In this document: one piece after another, positions 30,508 to 37,790 of the stretch
Position numbering within the stretch: the stretch's first letter is position 1
Layout: the number at the start of each line of letters is the position of its first letter
Assembly: GCA_016192645.1 (NCBI GenBank)
Contig: JACPTT010000018.1
Location: forward strand, 1-42,163
DNA length: 42,163 nucleotides
Source: Candidatus Levyibacteriota bacterium
GTDB lineage: Bacteria > Patescibacteriota > Microgenomatia > Levybacterales > UBA12049
Reading direction: 5' to 3'
Made by a program: the position numbers and the translations under genes
The notes under the pieces: generated by a model
The model's database searches: none
Told to the model about the DNA's origin: nothing
Seen by the model: only the letters and a program-made list of their open reading frames with translations

Positions 30508-31470
30508 ATGAAAAAAAGGGTTTTTATCACCGGGATCTCTGGGTTTGCCGGAAGCCACCTAGCTCAGCATTTGCTTTCTCAGAACATTTACGAGGTAAGC
30601 GGAACATTCTTGTCAGAGAGCAGTCTTGAGAATTTAAGAGAAATCGAGGATAAACTTAATCTAGAAAAGGTAGATCTTACAAATAGAAAGAGGATTGAAG
30701 TTCTTATCGGATCTAAAAAACCTCAGTTAGTATTTCATTTGGCTGCTCTTGCTTCTCCTGCGTATAGCTTTGAATATCCAGCAGAAACAATTACAAATAA
30801 TATTGCAATTCAAATTAATATTTTAGAAGCAATAAGAAAAGCCAATCTTAAAAGCTGCCGTATTTTAATAGTTTCATCGGCAGATGTCTATGGGGCTGTT
30901 ACCAAGAAAGACTTACCAATCGATGAAGAAACCCCATTTAGACCGACAAATCCCTATGCCGTTTCAAAAATTACACAAGATTTTTTGGGTCTTCAGTATT
31001 TTTTCTCTTATAACTTAAGCATTGTTCGAGTTCGATCGTTTAATCACATTGGTCCAAGGCAGTCTGCGGATTTTGTCGTTTCTTCTTTTGCCAAAAAAAT
31101 TGCAGAGATTGAGAAAGGAAAAAAGGAGCCGGTTTTAGCCGTTGGTAATCTTGAAGCAAAAAGAGACCTTACAGATGTAAGGGATATAGTTAAAGCTTAC
31201 AGCTTAATTGCAAAAAAGGGTAAGATAGGCGATGCTTATAACTTAGGTTCAGGAGTTTCTTATAAAATAGCGGATATTTTAGAGTGGTTACTTTCTTTTT
31301 CCAAAAAAAAGATAAAAGTTGTAAGCGACCCTTCTTTATTTCGGCCCGTTGATACTCCAGAACTCTTATGCGACAATCGCAAAATAAGAAAAGCAATAGA
31401 TTGGAAGCCAACAATTTCTATAGCGGAGACCTTAAAAGACACGCTGGATTATTGGAGGAATATCGTCTAA
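30508..31470 (+). CDS. rmd: GDP-6-deoxy-D-mannose reductase-like NAD-epimerase
   Basis: Reduces GDP-4-keto-6-deoxymannose to GDP-D-rhamnose. 320 residues: TGISGFAGSHLAQHLL, FHLAALASPAYSFEYP, VSSADVYGAV, YAVSKITQDFLGLQY and RSFNHIGPRQSADFVVSSFA, a pattern typical of Rmd rather than of general epimerases. It sits next to gmd, the enzyme making its substrate. Weak TAGTAA box before the ATG; otherwise co-transcribed with ugd, 9 nt upstream. Confidence 0.82.
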   Translation: MKKRVFITGISGFAGSHLAQHLLSQNIYEVSGTFLSESSLENLREIEDKLNLEKVDLTNRKRIEVLIGSKKPQLVFHLAALASPAYSFEYPAETITNNIAIQINILEAIRKANLKSCRILIVSSADVYGAVTKKDLPIDEETPFRPTNPYAVSKITQDFLGLQYFFSYNLSIVRVRSFNHIGPRQSADFVVSSFAKKIAEIEKGKKEPVLAVGNLEAKRDLTDVRDIVKAYSLIAKKGKIGDAYNLGSGVSYKIADILEWLLSFSKKKIKVVSDPSLFRPVDTPELLCDNRKIRKAIDWKPTISIAETLKDTLDYWRNIV

Positions 31471-31484
31471 AATTAAAAATAAAC

Positions 31485-32459
31485 ATGAAAAAAGCTTTAA
31501 TTACGGGTATAACAGGACAAGACGGTTCGTATCTTGCCGAGTTATTGCTTTCTAAGGAGTATAAGGTTTATGGTTTAACCAGGCGAACAAGCACTGTTAA
31601 TAATGAAAGAATTGCGCATATTCAGGACAAAATAGAGTTGGTTCAAGGTGATCTTCTTGATCAAAGTTCATTAGCCTCCGCCCTTATGGAAACAGAACCA
31701 GATGAGGTTTATAATTTAGCAGCTCAGTCATTTGTGAAGACTTCATGGAATCAGCCGGTACTTACAGGAGAATTTACAGCACTTGGCGTAACCCGTATTC
31801 TTGAGGCGATACGGGTAGTAAATCCAAAGATAAAATTTTACCAGGCTTCATCTTCTGAAATGTTTGGAAAAGTGACCGAAAGTCCGCAGAAGGAAACAAC
31901 GCGGTTTCATCCCAGAAGTCCCTATGGCGTTGCTAAGGTATACGGACATTACATAACGGTTAACTACAGGGAAAGCTACGGGATTTTTGCCTGTTCCGGG
32001 ATTCTTTTTAACCACGAATCGCCTAGGCGAGGATTAGAGTTTGTAACGCGTAAAATAAGCCATGCAGCGGCACGAATTAGTCTCGGCAGGCAGGAAAAGT
32101 TACATCTTGGCTCATTACAGCCAAAAAGAGATTGGGGATTTGCCGGTGATTATGTAGAAGCAATGTGGCTTATGCTTCAACAAAAAGAAGCAGATGATTA
32201 TGTTGTTGCAACTGGAGAAAATCATTCTGTTAGGGATTTTGTCGAATCGGCTTTTAAGTTCGTTGGCATCAAAGAATGGGAAAAACATGTGGTAGCAAAT
32301 CGGCAAGAGCATTTAAGACCTGCAGAAGTAGATTATCTTGTTGGTGATTATACTAAAGCAAAAAGAATTTTAGGATGGGAGCCAAAAACTAGCTTCAAAG
32401 AGTTAGTCGAGATGATGGTCAAGGCAGACCTTGAGCTTGAGAGGAGAAACAACAAATAG
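31485..32459 (+). CDS. gmd: GDP-mannose 4,6-dehydratase
   Basis: NADP+-dependent dehydratase converting GDP-D-mannose to GDP-4-keto-6-deoxymannose. 324 residues from the ATG at 31485, chosen because MKKALITGITGQDGSYLAEL is the conserved N-terminus. Other motifs: NLAAQSFVKTSW, ASSSEMFGKV, SPYGVAKVYGHY (catalytic Tyr and Lys), GILFNHESPRRG and GSLQPKRDWGFAGDYVEAMW. Together with Rmd it gives GDP-D-rhamnose. GDP-fucose synthase is not seen. Confidence 0.95.
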   Translation: MKKALITGITGQDGSYLAELLLSKEYKVYGLTRRTSTVNNERIAHIQDKIELVQGDLLDQSSLASALMETEPDEVYNLAAQSFVKTSWNQPVLTGEFTALGVTRILEAIRVVNPKIKFYQASSSEMFGKVTESPQKETTRFHPRSPYGVAKVYGHYITVNYRESYGIFACSGILFNHESPRRGLEFVTRKISHAAARISLGRQEKLHLGSLQPKRDWGFAGDYVEAMWLMLQQKEADDYVVATGENHSVRDFVESAFKFVGIKEWEKHVVANRQEHLRPAEVDYLVGDYTKAKRILGWEPKTSFKELVEMMVKADLELERRNNK

Positions 32460-32462
32460 GAT

Positions 32463-33425
32463 ATGCAAACGGCTTTAGTATCTGGAGGCGCCGGTTTTAT
32501 TGGTTCGCATTTATGCAAAAGACTGCTGCAAGACGGATGCAAAGTTATCTGCGTTGATAATCTGATAACCGGAAGCAAAGAGAATGTAAAAGATTTATTG
32601 CTAATTCCTCAGTTTAAGTTTATTGAACAAGATATCGCAAAGCCAATCCGCCAGCTGCCGGATCAAAAGTCAAAAGTAGATTACATCTTCCATCTGGCTT
32701 CGCCAGCCTCGCCCAATAAGAAAAGTAGGCGGAGTTATATAAATTATCCTATCGAAACACTTCTTGCTAATTCGGTTGGAACATATAATCTGCTTGAATT
32801 GGCTAAGAAAAAATCAGCTAGATTTCTTTATGCTTCGTCATCAGAAGTGTATGGAGACCCGGCTATTTCTCCTCAAAAAGAGGAGTATTTTGGGAATGTA
32901 AACCCCGTTGGTGTTCGTTCTGTTTATGATGAAGGGAAGAGGTTTGGAGAGGCAATTACAATGGCATATGTTAGAAAACACAATCTTGATGCAAGGATTG
33001 TTCGGATTTTCAACACGTACGGACCTCAAATGCAGAGAGATGATGGTCGAGTTGTTTCAAACTTTATTAATCAAGCCATTGCAAATGAGCAAATCACGAT
33101 TTATGGGGACGGAAAACAGACGCGAAGCTTCTGCTATATTGACGATATGATCGAGGGAATTTTAAAGGCAATGCTTATTGAGAAGGTGAGAGGAGGGGTG
33201 GTTAATCTTGGTAATCCTGACGAGCGAACAATTCTTGAACTTACTATTCTAATTAAGAAGATGGCAAATTCTCAATCAAAGATTGTGCATGAGGAAGCTT
33301 CGGAGGATGATCCAAAAAGACGAAAGCCCGACATTACCAAAGCAAAAAGAATCTTGGGTTGGGAACCAAAATTGGGGTTAGAAGAAGGTCTAACAAAGAC
33401 TATTCAATATTTTCAAAGTATATGA
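32463..33425 (+). CDS. uxs: UDP-glucuronate decarboxylase (UDP-xylose synthase)-like
   Basis: Converts UDP-glucuronate to UDP-xylose with bound NAD+. 320 residues: SGGAGFIGSHLCKRLL, FHLASPASPNKK, YPIETLLANSVGTYNLLELA, SSSEVYGDP, VGVRSVYDEGKRFGEA (catalytic Tyr and Lys) and RIFNTYGPQMQRDDGRVVSN. These are the Uxs signature segments; Ugd upstream makes the substrate. It overlaps the next gene by ATGA. Confidence 0.88.
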   Translation: MQTALVSGGAGFIGSHLCKRLLQDGCKVICVDNLITGSKENVKDLLLIPQFKFIEQDIAKPIRQLPDQKSKVDYIFHLASPASPNKKSRRSYINYPIETLLANSVGTYNLLELAKKKSARFLYASSSEVYGDPAISPQKEEYFGNVNPVGVRSVYDEGKRFGEAITMAYVRKHNLDARIVRIFNTYGPQMQRDDGRVVSNFINQAIANEQITIYGDGKQTRSFCYIDDMIEGILKAMLIEKVRGGVVNLGNPDERTILELTILIKKMANSQSKIVHEEASEDDPKRRKPDITKAKRILGWEPKLGLEEGLTKTIQYFQSI

Positions 33426-34591
33426 AAGTGGTTATTATCGTGCCAACCTATAACGAAAAGGGCAATATTGAGCGGCTCATTCCGATTCTTGAGGAAAAAA
33501 TATTCCCCGTTATCAAAAATCATAAGATGCATGTTTTGGTGGTGGATGATAATTCTCCTGATGGGACAGCCGATGAGGTAAAAAAGCTCATGAAAAAATG
33601 GGACAATATTAGTTTGAGTATTGGCGAGAAGCGGGGATTGGGGGCGGCATATGTTCGGGGAATGAACTACGCAACTACGGAAATGGGCGCAGAGGTTATG
33701 TTTGAAATGGACGCCGATTTGTCTCACGAGCCCAAAAAAATTCCGGAGTTTTTAGAAAAGATTGATGAGGGGTACGATCTTGTTATTGGAACAAGATATA
33801 GCGGTGGGGGATCAATTCCTCACAACTGGGGTTTGCATAGAAAACTGTTTTCTATCTTTGGCAATTTATTGGTTCGCACAATTCTTACAAGGTTTTGGAT
33901 TCATGATTGGACAGGAGGATTTCGCGCGCTTAGAAAAGAGGTATTTCTAAAAGAAAAAGCGGAACTAACAGCATTTCGAGGATATACTTTTCAGGTTTCT
34001 TTTTTGCATAAGGCAATAAGAGACGGATTCAAAATTACAGAAGTTCCCATTCATTTTACCGATAGAACCCTAGGGCGCTCAAAAATTGCGCCAAGAGAGT
34101 ATATTGCAGATCTTCTTAAATATATCTTAAAGGCAAGATTTTTTGAAATACTTTACTCCCCGTTTTTTAAATATGCAATCACCGGATTTTTTGGATACCT
34201 AATTAATGCGATAAGCCTTGAAGTATTTAAGGGTTATTTTGGTTTACATTCGGGTGCAGCGGGAGCTTTAGGGGCAGAACTCGCAATTATTTGGAATTTT
34301 ACCCTGAATAATTTTTGGGCATTCTCGCGCTATAAAATAACAGCAACACAAAAAATTCCTTTGAAATTCTTTCAGTTTAATCTAGTATCTTTTGGTTCGG
34401 TTCTAATTATTGGCGGAGTAATAACGGTAGGTACGGCACTTTTCGGCGATACTCGTTTTGTAAGGCAGTTATTTCTTATTGCTGCAATAGGTTTTTTTGT
34501 TATTCCCTATAGTTACTCCATGTATAATATCTTTATATGGAAAAGATGGCACATTTCTTTCCTCTCAAGACTCCAAGAATTGGTTGGGTGA
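33422..34591 (+). CDS. Polyprenyl-phosphate sugar synthase (GT2) fused to a GtrA membrane domain
   Basis: 389 residues from the ATG at 33422 (ATGA with uxs). Residues 1-240 are a DPM1-like GT2 domain: VIIVPTYNEKGNIERLIP, VVDDNSPDGTAD, EMDADLSHEPKKIPEF and WTGGFRALRK. Residues about 245-385 are a four-helix GtrA domain (YAITGFFGYLINAISLEV; WNFTLNNFWAFSRY). Such fusions transfer a sugar from GDP-mannose or UDP-glucose to undecaprenyl phosphate and help move the product across the membrane. The product is a likely donor for the GT-C enzyme encoded next, which overlaps by 55 nt. Confidence 0.87.
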   Translation: MKVVIIVPTYNEKGNIERLIPILEEKIFPVIKNHKMHVLVVDDNSPDGTADEVKKLMKKWDNISLSIGEKRGLGAAYVRGMNYATTEMGAEVMFEMDADLSHEPKKIPEFLEKIDEGYDLVIGTRYSGGGSIPHNWGLHRKLFSIFGNLLVRTILTRFWIHDWTGGFRALRKEVFLKEKAELTAFRGYTFQVSFLHKAIRDGFKITEVPIHFTDRTLGRSKIAPREYIADLLKYILKARFFEILYSPFFKYAITGFFGYLINAISLEVFKGYFGLHSGAAGALGAELAIIWNFTLNNFWAFSRYKITATQKIPLKFFQFNLVSFGSVLIIGGVITVGTALFGDTRFVRQLFLIAAIGFFVIPYSYSMYNIFIWKRWHISFLSRLQELVG

Positions 34592-36144
34592 ATCTTGGCG
34601 TTTTAGGAATTCTTTTAGTTGCCGCATTTCTTAGGCTATATAAAATCTCAGATTATATGACCTTTTTAGGAGATGAAGGGAGAGATGCCTTGGTGGTATA
34701 CGGTATTCTTCATGGAAAATTTACTCTTTTAGGTCCAACAGCCTCGGTTGGAGGATTTTTCTTAGGTCCTATTTACTACTATTTTATGGCTCCATTTCTA
34801 TGGTTGTTTAACTACGATCCGGCAGGGGCTGCGGTTATGGTTGCTCTTTTTGGGGTTACAACAGTATATCTTGTCTATAAAATTGGCGATGAGTTTTTTA
34901 ATACGACGACAGGGCTGATTGCAGCGTTTCTTTATGCAATTTCCCCTCTTGTTATTGCCTACTCTCGCTCGTCATGGAATCCAAATCTTATGCCGTTTTT
35001 CTCGCTTCTTACTCTTTATGTTCTCTACAAAGCGGTTGTAAAAAAGAGCGCATTTCTTTTTGTCTTGTGTGGATTTTTGCTTGGAATTGCGATGCAGCTT
35101 CATTATCTTACGATTTTTTTGGGAGTAGTGGTCGCTGCTTATGTTCTTTTCGTTCAGACAATGAGAGGCTCCAATCACAACGGAAATGTTTTTAAAGACT
35201 ACATTCTTATTGCTGGAGGTTTTATTTTGGGATGGTCACCGTTTTTCGCCTTTGAAATCCGCCATGGGTTTCCTAATATGCAAAGTATCATAAGGTTTAT
35301 TCTCTCCTCAGGCGATACTGGAACAAATCCTCAGTTTTTAGGGACTCTTCAAAATGTTTTCTTCCGGCTGTTTGGAAGATTAATTACAACCTTTCCGCCG
35401 CCCGAACAGGTAAGCCTGCACGATAAATTAGAGATTGCGCTTTGGTACTGGGGAACTTTAATAATTGCTTATTTAGGACTTCTTATTCTCGTTCTTAAGT
35501 TTTTTAATGCCGTTAAACGCAAGAACGTTTTGGAATTCCAAAAGATGAGTCTTATGCTTCTCTGGATTTCTATCGGAATTTTTTTATTCGGATTTTACAA
35601 AAAGCCAATTTATGACTATTACTTTGGTTTTATGTTCCCTCTCCCATTTATTTTAACAGGGATGACGCTTTCAGATTTCCCAAAAGTCCTTCATAAGTTC
35701 CTTCCTCGAATAGAACCAATGGGCAAGACGCTAGTTATTATTGCCTTATTGATTCTTGTTTGGCTGAATGCTCAAGGTATCCCGTTTCGCTTTTCTCCAA
35801 ACCGACAAAAAGATCAGGTAAAGCAAATTTCTGAATTTGTTCTTTCAAAAACAGAAAACAAACCTTTTAATTTTGCCCTCATTACTCTCGGGAACTCAGA
35901 CCATGGGTATCGATATTTCTTTAAACTTGCAGGGAAAGATCCCGTGATAATTGAGACTTTCAAAAATGATCCGAAGCGCCAGACCGTTGCGGATCAACTG
36001 CTAATTGTCTGCGAAGACCCAGAGTGCAAGCCTTTGGGGCATTCTCTTTGGGAGGTCGCCGGCTTTGGCAGAGCAGAGATTACAGGTGAATGGCAGGTAA
36101 GTGTAGTTAGGGTTTACAAGCTGGTTCACTATCAAGAGAAATGA
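34537..36144 (+). CDS. GT-C family membrane glycosyltransferase (PMT/ArnT-like)
   Basis: 535 residues with about 11-12 membrane helices and a soluble C-terminal part (about 425-535). The first outer loop has the acidic pair typical of GT-C enzymes (FLGDEGRDALV), and later helices carry SPLVIAYSRSSWNPN and LHYLTIFLG. It is expected to take sugar from a polyprenyl-phosphate donor and attach it to a protein or lipid on the outer face. It overlaps the GT2-GtrA gene by 55 nt; a start at the ATG 34546 is also possible. Last gene of the sugar operon. Acceptor unknown. Confidence 0.8.
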   Translation: MEKMAHFFPLKTPRIGWVNLGVLGILLVAAFLRLYKISDYMTFLGDEGRDALVVYGILHGKFTLLGPTASVGGFFLGPIYYYFMAPFLWLFNYDPAGAAVMVALFGVTTVYLVYKIGDEFFNTTTGLIAAFLYAISPLVIAYSRSSWNPNLMPFFSLLTLYVLYKAVVKKSAFLFVLCGFLLGIAMQLHYLTIFLGVVVAAYVLFVQTMRGSNHNGNVFKDYILIAGGFILGWSPFFAFEIRHGFPNMQSIIRFILSSGDTGTNPQFLGTLQNVFFRLFGRLITTFPPPEQVSLHDKLEIALWYWGTLIIAYLGLLILVLKFFNAVKRKNVLEFQKMSLMLLWISIGIFLFGFYKKPIYDYYFGFMFPLPFILTGMTLSDFPKVLHKFLPRIEPMGKTLVIIALLILVWLNAQGIPFRFSPNRQKDQVKQISEFVLSKTENKPFNFALITLGNSDHGYRYFFKLAGKDPVIIETFKNDPKRQTVADQLLIVCEDPECKPLGHSLWEVAGFGRAEITGEWQVSVVRVYKLVHYQEK

Positions 36145-36159
36145 ATAAAAAATGAATAA

Positions 36160-36180
36160 CTTGGGAACATCGTTCCTAAG
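36160..36180 (-). terminator. Terminator for minus-strand transcription
   Basis: CTTGGGAAC and GTTCCTAAG pair over 9 bp (one G-T) around ATC. On the minus strand the stem is followed by a T-rich run, so it would stop transcripts of the DUF378 remnant; on the plus strand no T-run follows. No gene is seen in 36145-36328. Confidence 0.5.
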
Positions 36181-36255
36181 AACGAAAGAATAAACCACTA
36201 TTTCGCAGCAGAGCCATGGAGTATTCCTTCAGACAAACTTACGCAAGTCATTCAT

Positions 36256-36275
36256 CCTCGTAGCAAGCTGCGAGG
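36256..36275. other. Isolated hairpin in gene-free stretch
   Basis: CCTCG-T-AGC-AA-GCT-G-CGAGG folds into a compact stem-loop. The shape recalls the palindromic ends found near REP-associated Y1 transposases, but no transposase is present, so a relic is only a possibility. Confidence 0.3.
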
Positions 36276-36328
36276 TATTCTGACCGTAAAATAAAAGCTT
36301 CTTAATTAGTTCCGTTTTTTACTGCTTC

Positions 36329-36494
36329 TTATTTTGCGCAGGATTTACAGTCGTTTTTGTGCGTCCAGGCAAGCCAAACAGCCGAAAGTCCTACTAGTAC
36401 ATATACTAGTTTTTCAAGCGCAGAATCGACACCAAGAAGAGCGCTAACGAGATTAAAATTGAAAAGTCCAGACAACCATGTGGAGTGCTTTCAA
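36329..36494 (-). pseudogene. Broken DUF378-like small membrane protein gene
   Basis: A strong Shine-Dalgarno (AAAGGAGGTG, 36510-36501) and a TTG at 36494 start MKALHMVVW, like a DUF378 N-terminus, but that frame stops after 13 codons. In another frame (36475-36329) the rest of a DUF378 protein follows: GLFNFNLVSALLGV, then EKLVYVLVGLSAVWLA, then a CKSC tail. The first membrane helix is missing at the joint, which fits an out-of-frame deletion. A TTG at 36475 could start a 48-residue product but lacks a ribosome-binding site. A promoter lies upstream. Confidence 0.55.
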
Positions 36495-36528
36495 AAATAT
36501 CACCTCCTTTCATTCCCTATCTACATTC

Positions 36529-36558
36529 AGTGTATGCAGAGTTGAGAACTAATGTCAA
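36529..36558 (-). promoter_or_regulatory. Minus-strand promoter for the DUF378 remnant
   Basis: On the minus strand TTGACA (36558-36553), an 18-nt spacer and TACACT (36534-36529) lie just before the ribosome-binding site at 36510. A good sigma70-type match. Confidence 0.6.
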
Positions 36559-36593
36559 GCCTCTGAATTGCGAGACAGGGTGATTCAGACACG

Positions 36594-36622
36594 AAAAATC
36601 CCGCCCATCTTGCGGGATTTTT
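36594..36622. terminator. Strong two-way terminator
   Basis: AAAAATCCCGC and GCGGGATTTTT form an 11-bp stem around CCATCTT, with A5/T5 runs on both sides. It ends the DUF5679 transcript on the minus strand. A further inverted repeat, TTCTTGAAG (36631-36639) with CTTCAAGAA (36663-36671), lies between that gene and the terminator. Confidence 0.85.
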
Positions 36623-36673
36623 CCGTTTGCTTCTTGAAGCTGAAGAAATTCTTCAAAAGAATCTTCAAGAAAA

Positions 36674-36814
36674 CTATCCGCCAATTCTGTACATGCCTGT
36701 ACCACAAACTGGACATTTGCCTTTTAAGGCTGGTTTACCATTTTTCATGGTAACTTTTTGAGCATTTGGGTCGTCCCTCTTGCTTCGGCATTTCACGCAG
36801 TACATCGATGCCAT
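36674..36814 (-). CDS. DUF5679 zinc-ribbon protein
   Basis: A 46-residue protein: ASMYCVKCRSK, then QKVTMKNGKPALKGKCPVCG, then GMYRIGG. The two CxxC pairs make a small zinc ribbon. The match to DUF5679, short proteins common in Patescibacteria and some Actinobacteria and Chloroflexi, is clear, but function is unknown. The Shine-Dalgarno is strong (AAGGGGGGTGA, about 9 nt upstream), confirming a real gene despite its size. It follows the small membrane protein gene on the minus strand with 139 nt between. Confidence 0.88.
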   Translation of the reverse strand: MASMYCVKCRSKRDDPNAQKVTMKNGKPALKGKCPVCGTGMYRIGG

Positions 36815-36843
36815 ATTATTTTTCACCCCCCTTCGTCCGCCGA

Positions 36844-36945
36844 AATTTTAATGAAGGCGGATTTCAAAATGCAAATGATCAATGTTTTTATCAACATAAT
36901 TCCAGACTTCGGAGGGGCAAGCCCCCTTCACCACGTCAAGCGTGG
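36844..36945 (-). promoter_or_regulatory. Stacked hairpins in the untranslated stretch before DUF5679
   Basis: In minus-strand order: CCACG/CGTGG around CTTGA (36945-36931), then GGGGC/GCCCC around TT (36925-36914). Downstream, ATCCGCC and GGCGGAC flank the last 30 nt before the ribosome-binding site. This 139-nt interval is unusually structured for so compact a genome. Neither hairpin has a T-run. I see no known riboswitch motif. Confidence 0.35.
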
Positions 36946-36953
36946 TTTCACTT

Positions 36954-37250
36954 TTAAAAGCTTATCTTTGGCAGTACAAATATCTGGTTTTTTAAAAGGA
37001 CAAAGAGGAAAAATTCTGCTAATACAATAAGACCTGTTAAAAAAACAGTTTTGGAGAGGTCGTTTATAAGATATTGATTTACATCTACAGCAGAGGTATT
37101 TTCTAAGGTAGAATTTTGTTGCCTAACTATTGGTGGCATGATTTTCTTTTCGGGTATGGTTTGCAAAGGAGTAGCTGCATTACTTGCTGTTTGAAGTTTA
37201 CGGCGAAGATCTGCAATTATCTTTTGCTGGCGGGTTTTCCTCTGCTTCAT
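36954..37250 (-). CDS. Small protein with one C-terminal membrane helix
   Basis: 98 residues: a basic helical N-terminus (RKTRQQKIIADLRRKLQTA), a polar middle, and one hydrophobic helix near the C-terminus (TVFLTGLIVLAEFFLFVLL), so a tail-anchored topology with the bulk in the cytoplasm is likely. It looks like a short Patescibacteria family I cannot name. No Shine-Dalgarno; the minus-strand promoter at 37292-37264 places the start site a few nt before the ATG. The frame is probably real because of that promoter. Confidence 0.6.
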   Translation of the reverse strand: MKQRKTRQQKIIADLRRKLQTASNAATPLQTIPEKKIMPPIVRQQNSTLENTSAVDVNQYLINDLSKTVFLTGLIVLAEFFLFVLLKNQIFVLPKISF

Positions 37251-37263
37251 TTTAGATAGGCAA

Positions 37264-37303
37264 AGAGTACACTATTGACACGAAGCTGTCAAGAGGCTAA
37301 TAT
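37264..37303. promoter_or_regulatory. Interlocked divergent promoters
   Basis: Plus: TTGACA (37275-37280), 17 nt, TAATAT (37298-37303), ending 10 nt before the DUF4446 ATG. Minus: TTGACA (37292-37287), 17 nt, TACTCT (37269-37264), ending 13 nt before the membrane protein ATG. Each -35 lies in the spacer of the other, together forming the palindrome TTGACA-cgaagc-TGTCAA, so the two promoters exclude each other. Confidence 0.75.
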
Positions 37304-37313
37304 ATGTGCATAT

Positions 37314-37790
37314 ATGTTGTTCAACTTGGAGGTTATAGCTTTAGTTATTCTCTCAACCTGGCTTATTGTTTTAACCTTTTTATTCTGGCAGATCTTGTCC
37401 CACTACAATCGCCTCACTAAAGATGTAAGCAGTAAAACCCTCAAGGCCGTTTTAGAGGATCTTCTAAAAGAAGAAGGGGTTTTGCAAAAAGACATCGATT
37501 TTTTAAAAGTCCGCTGTGATAAAATGGAGAAAGAAAGTCTTTTGCATATACAAAAGATTGGACTTTTGCGTTTTAACCCATTTAAAGATACCGGAGGAAA
37601 CCAAAGTTTTATATTATCTTTAGTTGATGCAAACGACACCGGAGTTGTAGTCTCGGGTCTTTATTCGCGCTCGGGGACTCGCTGGTATGCAAAAAAAGTA
37701 ATCGAAGGTCGGGGAGTTGAACATGAATTGTCGGAAGAAGAAAAAAAAGCATTAAAAGAAGCAAGAAAGGCAGAACCTCCGCATGGATAA
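37314..37790 (+). CDS. DUF4446 family membrane-anchored protein
   Basis: 158 residues from the ATG at 37314: one N-terminal membrane helix (LEVIALVILSTWLIVLTFLFW), a coiled-coil part (about 35-80) and a C-terminal domain with IGLLRFNPFKDTGGNQSF, ANDTGVVVSGLYSR and GTRWYAKKVIEG, the DUF4446 signature. The family occurs in Firmicutes and Patescibacteria and has no known function. The strong promoter and short leader suggest a leaderless mRNA. It overlaps the next gene by 8 nt. Confidence 0.85.
   Translation: MLFNLEVIALVILSTWLIVLTFLFWQILSHYNRLTKDVSSKTLKAVLEDLLKEEGVLQKDIDFLKVRCDKMEKESLLHIQKIGLLRFNPFKDTGGNQSFILSLVDANDTGVVVSGLYSRSGTRWYAKKVIEGRGVEHELSEEEKKALKEARKAEPPHG

Noticed and set aside
25716..36144. 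Sugar operon as a recent horizontal acquisition
   Set aside because: Base composition, overlaps and signals look like the flanking genes, and no mobile-element traces border it.
36256..36275. Active REP/Y1-transposase element
   Set aside because: Only a single hairpin is seen, with no transposase or second copy in the window.
36357..36545. 62-codon plus-strand frame in the gene-poor stretch
   Set aside because: It is the complement of the DUF378 remnant and its promoter, with no ribosome-binding site.
36517..36705. 62-codon minus-strand frame overlapping DUF5679
   Set aside because: It runs through a terminator and an inverted repeat, and the DUF5679 frame with its strong ribosome-binding site explains the region.
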